Positions 8,395 to 15,516 of a stretch of DNA of 36,154 nucleotides are shown here, one piece after another. Where the stretch lies: assembly GCA_028717025.1 (NCBI GenBank), contig JAQUOR010000001.1:1-36154 (forward strand), read 5' to 3'. Origin of the DNA: Candidatus Omnitrophota bacterium. GTDB lineage: Bacteria > Omnitrophota > Gorgyraeia > Duberdicusellales > 4484-171. The first letter of the stretch is position 1. Every line of letters begins with the position of its first letter. The notes under the pieces are model-generated. The model saw only the letters and a program-made list of their open reading frames with translations, was not told the DNA's origin and did no database searches. A program made the translations under genes and the position numbers.

Positions 8395-9984
8395 TTATTG
8401 TGTATTTTTGTTTCCTTTTATGCTCTTGTAAAAAATGCTCCCCACTTCAAAGGCCATAAAACCCGCCAAGCCCAGTAAGAGAACGGTTACCGTCAAAAGC
8501 ACCGTGTTTTTCTCTGAAAAATATTTTGGTACCTGTAAAATAAGCGCAATCACAGTAGTAACGAACATAAAAAACGCGGGTACCAGGGTAACCGTAGCGT
8601 TTTTTTTCTTCGCCAGGAGCCAGCAGCTGAGCACAAACAGCGCGAGTGCTGCGACCAGTTGGTTGGATGCGCCAAATGCCGGCCAGATTTTTGTCCACTG
8701 ACCGCTATAGGCTAACGCTGCGCCAAGCACAACGATCAGGAATGTGGAAACAAAACGATTTTTTATCTTAAAGAGCTCTTCGGTTAAATAACGCAGGATC
8801 CTGGTCGCCGTATCTAAGGTGGTAAGAATAAACGCATTCAGTATCGCAAGCGCTATCAATGTCCCATATCCGCCTAAAAGAGGCCGCGTGATAAACCCAT
8901 ATCCCTGGCCAAAAACGTTGATGGGGCCTTTCTGCTTTAAGATGAGCACAAAGTTATCTCCCGGAGCAAAAATAATGGCTACGGTAATTATCGCAAGTAC
9001 TGCTAGAAGCCCTTCCGTAACCATAGCGCCGTAACCGATTCTGCGCGCGTGTGCTTCACTGGCGAGCTGTTTCGAAGTGGTACCTGAAGCGATCAATGAA
9101 TGAAAACCTGAAATTGCTCCGCAGGCTACGGTTACAAAGAGTGCCGGCCAAAGATTGCCTTCGGAAGTCTTCCAGGCAGAATAATACGGCATGGTAATAG
9201 GAGGGTTTGAAATGATTAAGCCGAGAAAACCCACGCCCACGCCAAAAAATAAAAGGAAACTTGACAGATAATCGCGTGGCTGCAGCAGCGCGTTCACCGG
9301 TAACACGGAAGCAAAATAACAATAGACAAACAGAATCAGCAGCCAAAACCGGGTGCTCGCGTAAAACGCGAAGCTATTACCCAGGACCATTAAAGCCACC
9401 AGGCACGTCAAACCTAAAAGAGTCGTAATAATACTATTGGCCCGTACGTTGTATAAAAGATGCCCGACGATCATCGCTATCGGGATAAGCCCCAAGGAAG
9501 GTAAAACTATTTTTGGTTCTTTCACAAAGGTATCGGCGCACAGATAGGCAAACACTGCAATTACCAGGATCAGAGCGAGCCACACAAATAATGAAAATAA
9601 GAACTTTGCTCTTTTCGATATCGCGCGTTCTGCGATATCCGCCACTGAAGAGCCGCCTTCTTTGACCGAGACCAAAAGCGAACCTAAGTCGTGCACGCTG
9701 CCAAAAAAGACCGAGCCAAATACCACCCAGAGCAATGCCGGCAGCCATCCCCAGAGCATAGCCGCAATTACCGGTCCGATAATCGGCCCTGCACCGGCAA
9801 TCGAAGCAAAGTGATGCCCAAAGAGCACTAACCAGTTTTTAGCGGGTACGTAATCGACGCCATCATGGTTGGTAAACGCCGGCGTATCCCGTTTTTTATC
9901 GATGTTGAAAAGCCGGCCGATATATTTCCCGTACGAAAAATACGCTATTGCAAAAATCGCTGCGCTGATAAAAAATATAATCAT
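8395..9984 (-). CDS. cstA: carbon starvation protein CstA family transporter
   Basis: Polytopic inner-membrane protein of the CstA/BtsT family, whose studied members import pyruvate and have been linked to peptide uptake. The 529 residues form many hydrophobic segments, and the family signatures GHHFASIAGAGPIIGPVIAA and SVHDLGSLLVSVKEGGSS are near the N terminus. It is shorter than the roughly 700-residue E. coli CstA and lacks much of the C-terminal part, as in many short CstA proteins. Its ATG overlaps the stop of the upstream apgM-like gene (ATGA, 9981-9984), and lysC follows 40 bp later, so it is an operon member. Pyruvate is the substrate of both IlvB and CimA encoded nearby, which fits a pyruvate importer, though that is inference. 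Confidence 0.9.
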   Translation of the reverse strand: MIIFFISAAIFAIAYFSYGKYIGRLFNIDKKRDTPAFTNHDGVDYVPAKNWLVLFGHHFASIAGAGPIIGPVIAAMLWGWLPALLWVVFGSVFFGSVHDLGSLLVSVKEGGSSVADIAERAISKRAKFLFSLFVWLALILVIAVFAYLCADTFVKEPKIVLPSLGLIPIAMIVGHLLYNVRANSIITTLLGLTCLVALMVLGNSFAFYASTRFWLLILFVYCYFASVLPVNALLQPRDYLSSFLLFFGVGVGFLGLIISNPPITMPYYSAWKTSEGNLWPALFVTVACGAISGFHSLIASGTTSKQLASEAHARRIGYGAMVTEGLLAVLAIITVAIIFAPGDNFVLILKQKGPINVFGQGYGFITRPLLGGYGTLIALAILNAFILTTLDTATRILRYLTEELFKIKNRFVSTFLIVVLGAALAYSGQWTKIWPAFGASNQLVAALALFVLSCWLLAKKKNATVTLVPAFFMFVTTVIALILQVPKYFSEKNTVLLTVTVLLLGLAGFMAFEVGSIFYKSIKGNKNTQ

Positions 9985-11174
9985 CTGCCTAAAAAGTATT
10001 TCAACAATGCCGTACCGCTATCAAAATAAAGGTTGGACCTGGCTGCGTCATTTTCGCAGTACCCGGAAAACCCGCCTTCCGCAATGCCCGTACCCGCGAT
10101 AAGAAACGGCACCGGCTCATCGGTATGGGTACGCTTTGCCACCGGTGTGGGGTGATCGGGAGAAATCAAAATCCTGTATTCCTGGTCGCCAAGCGCTTCG
10201 ACAATCGTTCCTACGACAAGTTTATCGATACGTTCAAGACAGGTAATCTTCATGCGTAGATCCTGGTTATGCCCCGCTTCGTCGGTCGCTTCGATATGAA
10301 TAAAAACAAAATCCACTTCTTCTAATGCCCTAAGGCCTGCCTGTGCTTTACCCAGATAGTTTGTATCGTAATAGCCGGTAGCGCCTTCGACTTCTATTAC
10401 TTTCATGCCGACGATCCTGCCGATACCTTCGATTAAGTCAACCGCGGAAATCACTGCTCCGCGTATACCAAATTTTTCTTTAAACGCGGGCATGTGCGGC
10501 TTAGCGCCCGCTCCCCAGAGCCAGATCATATTGGCGGGATTTTCTTTCAAATCGAGACGCACTTTGTTTATCTCATGCTCTCTTAAAAAGCCTTGCGAAC
10601 GTTTTATTAAATCAGTGATAATTTCGCTGTTTTTTCCGCGCGGAAAATTTTCTTCGATAGCCTGACCCATAATGTCGTGCGGAGCAACGTATTTAAGTTT
10701 GTGTAACTCTAGGACTTCCGCGCCGCGGTACACCATTAAGTTACGGTAGCTTGTGCCGTGATAAAATTCGATATCGCTGGTGCCTAAATTTTTGTTGACG
10801 GCGGTCATCAGGATTTTTGCTTCTCTGTCGCTGATGTGCCCGGCGCTATAATCCGATATTTTATTCTCTGCTTCGGTAATAAGGTTACAACGAAATGCCA
10901 GATCCCCTGCTTTTAATTCTATGCCTAAGTTGGCTGCTTCAAGCGGACCCCGGCCGCAATAATACTGTTCGGGCTCATACCCTAGCAGCGAAAGGTTAGC
11001 CACGTCACTTGAAGGAGTAAATCCTTTAGGGATGGTTTTTACCCTCCCCAACATTCCTCTTTTTGCTAACCCCTGGGTAAAAGGCATGTCGGCAGCTTCA
11101 AGAGGGGTTTTACCTCCCAACATCTCAATAGGATAATCCGCTGCGCCGTCAGGAATAATAACGATGTATTTCAT
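9981..11174 (-). CDS. archaeal-type phosphoglycerate mutase family; proposed homoserine kinase
   Basis: Alkaline-phosphatase-superfamily enzyme of 397 residues. It opens MKYIVIIPDGAADYP (metal-binding Asp) and contains the GFTPSSDVANLSLLGY segment with the likely catalytic Ser, then IEATDEAGHNQD and SPDHPTPVAKRTHTDEPVPF with the remaining metal ligands. This COG3635 group is usually labelled cofactor-independent phosphoglycerate mutase (apgM), but one branch was proposed as a non-orthologous homoserine kinase because it travels with threonine genes. Here it is co-transcribed with lysC through cstA, which favours the homoserine kinase reading; no other homoserine kinase is visible in the window. 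The sequence alone does not separate the two activities. No good Shine-Dalgarno precedes the ATG; it begins the operon. Confidence 0.85.
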   Translation of the reverse strand: MKYIVIIPDGAADYPIEMLGGKTPLEAADMPFTQGLAKRGMLGRVKTIPKGFTPSSDVANLSLLGYEPEQYYCGRGPLEAANLGIELKAGDLAFRCNLITEAENKISDYSAGHISDREAKILMTAVNKNLGTSDIEFYHGTSYRNLMVYRGAEVLELHKLKYVAPHDIMGQAIEENFPRGKNSEIITDLIKRSQGFLREHEINKVRLDLKENPANMIWLWGAGAKPHMPAFKEKFGIRGAVISAVDLIEGIGRIVGMKVIEVEGATGYYDTNYLGKAQAGLRALEEVDFVFIHIEATDEAGHNQDLRMKITCLERIDKLVVGTIVEALGDQEYRILISPDHPTPVAKRTHTDEPVPFLIAGTGIAEGGFSGYCENDAARSNLYFDSGTALLKYFLGR

Positions 11175-11205
11175 AATAATTATTAATTTAACGACTATAA
11201 GATTT

Positions 11206-11285
11206 AGCTTTCAGCTTCCAGCTAACAGTCTTCAGCTTTTTTAAAACTGACAGCCTACCGTAAGGCGGGTTGATGGCTGAAAGCT
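11206..11285. repeat. AGCTTTCAGC...GCTGAAAGCT repeat element
   Basis: Perfect 10-bp terminal inverted repeats (11206-11215 and 11276-11285) bound an 80-bp element made of related words (CAGCTTCCAGC, TCTTCAGC, GGCTGAAAGC). It is immediately upstream of the apgM-like gene. Confidence 0.6.
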
Positions 11286-11342
11286 GTAACGGTTTCTAAG
11301 AGAGTTTAATACAAAGGCCCTGTTTTTGCAAGGGTTTTTCCA

Positions 11343-11430
11343 AACGCAGATTTCCGCCTGGACGGATCAGCTTCAAGCTGAAACATCAATGGAGAAACAG
11401 ATATACGCAAATACGCTACGGTTATACACG
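11343..11430. repeat. AAACGCAGATTT-type repeat remnant
   Basis: The gap between the divergent apgM-like gene and trmI (11175-11600) continues with degenerate words of the AACGC.GATT family and a short perfect palindrome, CAGCTTCAAGCTG, at 11368-11380. From about 11431 to 11560 I see only unstructured sequence before the trmI promoter. Confidence 0.35.
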
Positions 11431-11562
11431 CCTTGCTCTTTAATGCTTTTCTTGAGCGGGATGGCACGGCAGGAGATAAAAGAATGAATTCACAGGGAAG
11501 GATAAAGTAAGGGCTTAGCGGATAGACGCAATACGAGCGTCTGTAGAAAAAAGATTATTTTA

Positions 11563-11590
11563 TTGCAAAATTGTCTTAAAATTGTATCAT
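11563..11590 (+). promoter_or_regulatory. trmI promoter, probably giving a leaderless message
   Basis: TTGCAA (11563-11568), a 16-nt spacer and TATCAT (11585-11590). The expected transcription start, about 11597, is only a few bases before the ATG at 11601, and no Shine-Dalgarno is present. Confidence 0.5.
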
Positions 11591-11600
11591 TGTAGATACT

Positions 11601-12428
11601 ATGATTCAGGAAGGCGACCTCGTATTCTTATACAAAGACGAACGCAGAAACTACCTTTTAAAAATCCAGGGAGGTCAGCTGCATACTGATTTGGGTTACT
11701 TTGACTTAAAACGCTTAATCGGCAAAGAGTTTGGTCAGGCCATCGAAACCAATTTAGGGCATGCGTTTTATGTTTTAAAACCTTATCTTTATGAAATGGT
11801 GATGAAAATAAAGCGTAAAACCCAGATTTTGTACCCGAAGGATATCGGCACCATCATAACGCGCGCCAACATCTTTCCGGGAGCCCGCGTTATCGAGTGC
11901 GGCTCAGGCTCGGGATCTCTTACTACTGCATTGGCTAATTTTGTAAGGCCTGGCGGAAAAGTATACAGCTACGATAGAAATCAGGAATTCTCGGACAACG
12001 CGAAAAAAAATGTAGAAAGATACGGTCTTGGCGAATGGGTAGAATTCAAACTACGCGAGGTAATTGAAGAATTTGACGAAAAAGAAGTTGATTTCGTCAT
12101 GATCGATATCGGCAGCCAATGGGACTTAATCGACGCTGCCTATAAATCTTTGAAAGGCGGGTGCAGGCTGGCCTCTATTTGCCCTACCTTCGAACAACTT
12201 ACCAGATTCGTTTTTACCCTGGAAGAAAAAGGTTTTACCAATATCGAAAGCATGGAAGTACTGTTGCGCAAGATCCTCGTACGCAAAGGAAAAACCCGGC
12301 CCGAACAACAAATGCCCTCACATACCGGGTGGCTGGTCTTTGCCTCTAAGATCTTCCCCAAGCAAACCCCCGGCCCGCAGGAACCAACTATAGCGATAGA
12401 AGAACCTCCCGTCACAAACGAAGAATAA
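11601..12428 (+). CDS. trmI: tRNA (adenine-58-N1)-methyltransferase
   Basis: SAM-dependent enzyme that makes 1-methyladenosine at position 58 of the tRNA T-loop, normally as a homotetramer. The N-terminal beta domain (residues 1-75) precedes a Rossmann methyltransferase domain with ARVIECGSGSGSLTTALA (about 95-112) as SAM motif I and VDFVMIDIGSQWD as the active-site strand, Asp169 matching the catalytic Asp of TrmI. The loop after it reads GSQW where many homologues have PDPW. The 275-residue protein ends in a Pro/Glu-rich tail of about 20 residues. It is a single-gene unit between divergent and convergent neighbours. The start has no ribosome site but lies next to a likely transcription start, so it may be leaderless. 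Confidence 0.88.
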   Translation: MIQEGDLVFLYKDERRNYLLKIQGGQLHTDLGYFDLKRLIGKEFGQAIETNLGHAFYVLKPYLYEMVMKIKRKTQILYPKDIGTIITRANIFPGARVIECGSGSGSLTTALANFVRPGGKVYSYDRNQEFSDNAKKNVERYGLGEWVEFKLREVIEEFDEKEVDFVMIDIGSQWDLIDAAYKSLKGGCRLASICPTFEQLTRFVFTLEEKGFTNIESMEVLLRKILVRKGKTRPEQQMPSHTGWLVFASKIFPKQTPGPQEPTIAIEEPPVTNEE

Positions 12429-12457
12429 AAATATTATATTTTTCAGCGGCTACGGTT

Positions 12458-12500
12458 ACGATGCCTCCCGCCTATACTAAGATTCGGCGGGAGGCTTCGT
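12458..12500. terminator. convergent-gene hairpin, possible bidirectional terminator
   Basis: Perfect 10-bp arms (12463-12472 and 12486-12495) around a 13-nt loop, extended by ACGA/TCGT after one T-T mismatch. It lies between the 3' ends of trmI and lpxA. There is no clean T-tract on either strand, so termination is inferred from position and stem strength. Confidence 0.5.
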
Positions 12501-12530
12501 TGCCCTTACCGTCACCGATACATCGAAAAA

Positions 12531-13403
12531 TTACACTTTTTGATTACGCTCCATGATTCTTAAGAATATATCGTACGTAGGGATCCTGGTGCGGATAAAA
12601 TAAGGGTAGTCTAAAAATATCTTCTCTAAAAATGAGCTTTTATGCGGGCCGCTGATGCCGCGTTTTGACAGAGAAAGAAAATCAACTATCTCTTTTACCT
12701 TCTCGCACGGCATGCGTTTTAATTCGATAAGCGCATTCGTTAATGACAGGTTTTTACGATAAAGTATGTTGAATGCTTTTTTAATTTCCCCGATTTCGGC
12801 AATGCTGAATTTTTTTCGCTTAAGTCCTACTACGTTAAGCCCCCACACCCGCGAATCACCCACGACCATCATAAAAGGCGGAATGTCCTGGTTAACGCGA
12901 GAAAGCCCTCCTACCATAGCAAGCCTGCCGATACGCACGAACTGATGCACCACGACATTGCCGGAGATAAAAGCATTGTCCTGTATCTCGACGTGACCGG
13001 CGATAAGCGCGCCGTTACACAGCACCACGCCGTTGTTGAGATGACAATCGTGTGCGACATGGGAAAACCCCATTAAATAATTATTATCCCCAAGTAAGGT
13101 GACCTTATCGGGGCTGCTTGAGGCATGAATGGTCACGTATTCACGAATCACATTATTTTTACCGATACGCACGCAGCCGTCGTTGCTTGTACAACCTAAA
13201 ATCTGGGGCGTCTCACCGATCAACGCGCCGGTACCTATCACGGTATTATCGCCTATGCCGGTATTCCCCTTGATGTGCGCAAAGGGTGAGACAATAACAT
13301 TATTACCGAGGCGCACTCCTTTTTCTATGACTGCGTAGGCTGCGATACGGCAGCCTACGCCCATTATCGCTTCCTTATCTATTACTGCTTTTTCATGGAT
13401 CAT
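12531..13403 (-). CDS. lpxA: acyl-[ACP]-UDP-N-acetylglucosamine O-acyltransferase
   Basis: First enzyme of lipid A synthesis, which implies a Gram-negative outer membrane. The N-terminal part is a left-handed beta-helix of hexapeptide repeats (IGDNTVIGTGALIGE, VRIGKNNVIREYVTI, VEIQDNAFISGNVVV). The FSHVAHDCHL segment holds the catalytic His118, matching E. coli His125. A C-terminal helical region follows (IGEIKKAFNILYRKNLSLTNALIEL). At 290 residues it is about 25 longer than usual because of a C-terminal extension. The start at 13403 is set by AGGAG about 7 nt upstream and by an ATGA overlap with the stop of amrS at 13400. No other lipid A genes are in the window. Confidence 0.94.
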   Translation of the reverse strand: MIHEKAVIDKEAIMGVGCRIAAYAVIEKGVRLGNNVIVSPFAHIKGNTGIGDNTVIGTGALIGETPQILGCTSNDGCVRIGKNNVIREYVTIHASSSPDKVTLLGDNNYLMGFSHVAHDCHLNNGVVLCNGALIAGHVEIQDNAFISGNVVVHQFVRIGRLAMVGGLSRVNQDIPPFMMVVGDSRVWGLNVVGLKRKKFSIAEIGEIKKAFNILYRKNLSLTNALIELKRMPCEKVKEIVDFLSLSKRGISGPHKSSFLEKIFLDYPYFIRTRIPTYDIFLRIMERNQKV

Positions 13404-14413
13404 TGCCATACTCCTTTGATTGGTTGTTGACAGTAAACGCAAGCGCCGTTTTTAATCTTCCGGTTCTTTATAAAAAACCCTGCTCTTTCTATAAGCAGCT
13501 GTGTACACTTCGGGCAATAGGTATTTTCTCCTTGGGCACTTTCGACGTTGCCCATATACACAAAGTTAAGCCCTTGCTCTTTACCTATTGCATGCGCCCG
13601 TTCTAAAGAAACAAAAGAAGTACGTTTGATATCGGTAAGCTGGTAATCCGGATGGAATGCGGAAATGTGCCAGGGAATATCCTTGTCCACTGAAACAAGA
13701 AAAGAAGCGATGTCGGATAACTCCTGATCGCTATCGTTTACACCCGGGATAAGCAACGTCGTTACTTCTACCCAAATATTAAGTTCCCTCATCAAGGCGA
13801 TGTTCGCAAGCACAGGGCTTAAGTCTCCTTTACACGTTTTTCTGTAAAAATCCTGCCGGAACGATTTTAAATCGACGTTCGCGGCGTCCAGATACGGGGC
13901 TATCACCCTAAGCGCTTCTTGCCCCATAAAACCATTAGTAACAAAAACATTAGAAAGCCCGTTTTCTTGGGCCTTTATGCTGCATTCATACGCGAATTCA
14001 AAGTAAATAGTAGGCTCAGTATAGGTATATGAGATGCTCGGCGCATTGTTTTTTAATGCTTTCTCTACTACCTCTTTGGGCGCCATATCGACGGATCTGA
14101 CCCCCATTCTTTGCGCTTCTTGTACTTGCGAAATTTCCCAATTTTGGCAGAAATCGCATTTAAAATTACATCCGGTTGCGGCAATCGAGAAAGACTGAGA
14201 ACCGGGAAGGAAATGAAATAAGGGCTTTTTCTCGATAGGGTCAACATTGGCCGCAACCACTTTGCCGTAGTTTAAAGAATACAGGATACCTTGCCGGTTT
14301 TCCCGGACCTGGCAAATACCTTTTTTACCTTCGGCAATGTTACAGCGGTGATTGCACAGAAAACAATCTACTCTCTGGTCTTCTTTTTTATGATAAAATG
14401 ATGCTTCTTTCAT
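13400..14413 (-). CDS. amrS: AmmeMemoRadiSam system radical SAM protein
   Basis: Radical SAM enzyme of the COG1180 (pyruvate formate-lyase activase-like) group. The cluster-binding motif is CNFKCDFC (Cys82, 86, 89), preceded by a Cys-rich N terminus (Cys17, 20, 24, 34) and followed by two C-terminal CxxC pairs near the end, the pattern of AmrS. The 337-residue length fits. The usual partners (AMMECR1 and Memo proteins) are not next to it, so it is either an orphan here or its partners lie elsewhere; its substrate is unknown. It overlaps lpxA by 4 nt and is presumably co-transcribed with it. The start ATG at 14413 has no clear ribosome site, and a dispersed repeat begins right at its 5' side. 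Confidence 0.85.
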   Translation of the reverse strand: MKEASFYHKKEDQRVDCFLCNHRCNIAEGKKGICQVRENRQGILYSLNYGKVVAANVDPIEKKPLFHFLPGSQSFSIAATGCNFKCDFCQNWEISQVQEAQRMGVRSVDMAPKEVVEKALKNNAPSISYTYTEPTIYFEFAYECSIKAQENGLSNVFVTNGFMGQEALRVIAPYLDAANVDLKSFRQDFYRKTCKGDLSPVLANIALMRELNIWVEVTTLLIPGVNDSDQELSDIASFLVSVDKDIPWHISAFHPDYQLTDIKRTSFVSLERAHAIGKEQGLNFVYMGNVESAQGENTYCPKCTQLLIERAGFFIKNRKIKNGACVYCQQPIKGVWQ

Positions 14414-14490
14414 TGCAACGCGGATTCCCGCAAATCTAACACAGATTTACGCAGATAATGTTTCTACGGCCATCTGCGCTTTCAATCAAC
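14414..14490. repeat. AACGCGGATT-type dispersed repeat
   Basis: Starts one base beyond the amrS start codon: CAACGCGGATTCCCGC, then CACAGATTTACGCAGATAA and GCCATCTGCGC. Its words match those at 20857-20931 and 29771-29838. Confidence 0.45.
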
Positions 14491-14518
14491 ACTCATTATC
14501 CCTCGCGCCTATAATACC

Positions 14519-14682
14519 GGGTAGATTTCTGCGAAATTTACCTGGAGCGCTTCGGGATTGATCCGGCTACACGCTTTTTCTTTCGCTTCGCTCCGAAAAA
14601 GATGCTGCCTCATTAAATTATATAGTTGATTTTTATAAATTCAACCCAGATTTTGCGCTCCCCTGCGCACAGACAAAATCTG
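14519..14682. repeat. three short palindromes in the amrS/14818 divergent gap
   Basis: The 404-bp gap holds GGTAGATTT/AAATTTACC (14519-14541), CTTTTTC/GAAAAAG (14574-14580 and 14595-14601) and CAGATTTTG/CAAAATCTG (14647-14655 and 14674-14682), the last with a nested TGCGC/GCGCA. From about 14700 the sequence is AT-rich and leads into the promoter of the next gene. Confidence 0.4.
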
Positions 14683-14781
14683 CCCGAAAGGCAAAATTTG
14701 CAGTATTTTTTGGCACCGACATTATAGTACCTAAAATTTATACTGAGAAATAATTAAATGTTATATTTATTGTAATTTCTA

Positions 14782-14812
14782 TTGCAAATTTTGGGTTCAA
14801 TGGTAATATAAT
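14782..14812 (+). promoter_or_regulatory. promoter of the ParA-CBM48 operon, probably leaderless
   Basis: TTGCAA (14782-14787) is followed by TAATAT (14804-14809, 16-nt spacer) overlapping TATAAT (14807-14812, 19-nt spacer). The expected transcription start coincides with the GTG start codon at 14818, and no Shine-Dalgarno is present. Confidence 0.5.
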
Positions 14813-14817
14813 TAGCT

Positions 14818-15516
14818 GTGAACAAGAAAAACGACTCTCTTTTCCCTTATGCGTATATAGATTCGCAACGATTACGGGAAACATTTTTCTCACCGCAAAA
14901 GAAACGAACGCTTGCCAAAAAGAAAAAAAATTTCTCCTCTAATAAAATCATTCTCTCTTGCGGTATTGCGCTGGCGGCACTCCTTGTATCCGGCGCTTTT
15001 GTATTCGTTTTCAAATATGATTTCCTCGTTGTTCCCCACGTGACCATAGAAACAGAAGCCTCCCTCCTGCGCAATCCCAACCGCTCTTCTGCGTTTATAA
15101 TAAAGAACGGGGTCGCATCAAAGGTGAAAAAAACTCCTCTCTATCTGGAGATTCCCTCACAGGAAAACGTAAGACTGCGTATCGATCTTAAGAAATCCGC
15201 CAACATAAGCAAAACTCCTATTGTATTTTATCTAAAGAAAGTCAATACCCCTCTAAAAATCGGCGTGGTAGTACGTGACACCCAGTTTTTTTCTAATTCG
15301 CTTAATCCTTTTATCCTTGAATTAAAAAACACGGGAGATACCGAATATTTGCAGGTTCCCCTGGCGCTTACCGCAACGCAGTTACAAAATACAAACCTTT
15401 CTAATATCAACCAGATCAGTTTATATTTTTATCCGCCGGATAAAAACGAAACTACGGCGATTAAAAATTGGGTAGTAATCAAAGATATGGTGTTAGCGGA
15501 AAAGGAGGGCAAATGA
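14818..15516 (+). CDS. single-pass membrane protein upstream of ParA-CBM48
   Basis: Unrecognised 232-residue protein. Residues 1-43 form a strongly basic cytoplasmic tail (FFSPQKKRTLAKKKKNFSS), residues about 44-66 one transmembrane helix, and the remainder an external beta-rich domain. The end of that domain, from ISLYFYPPDK to WVVIKDMVL, resembles the closing strands of jelly-roll carbohydrate-binding folds, but that is only a resemblance. It starts with GTG at 14818, right at the predicted transcription start. Its TGA overlaps the ATG of the ParA-type gene (ATGA at 15513-15516), so the two are translated together. Partners that stimulate ParA-like ATPases often do so through a basic N-terminal peptide; this protein has one in the right compartment, making it a candidate membrane anchor or activator. 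Confidence 0.7.
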   Translation: MNKKNDSLFPYAYIDSQRLRETFFSPQKKRTLAKKKKNFSSNKIILSCGIALAALLVSGAFVFVFKYDFLVVPHVTIETEASLLRNPNRSSAFIIKNGVASKVKKTPLYLEIPSQENVRLRIDLKKSANISKTPIVFYLKKVNTPLKIGVVVRDTQFFSNSLNPFILELKNTGDTEYLQVPLALTATQLQNTNLSNINQISLYFYPPDKNETTAIKNWVVIKDMVLAEKEGK

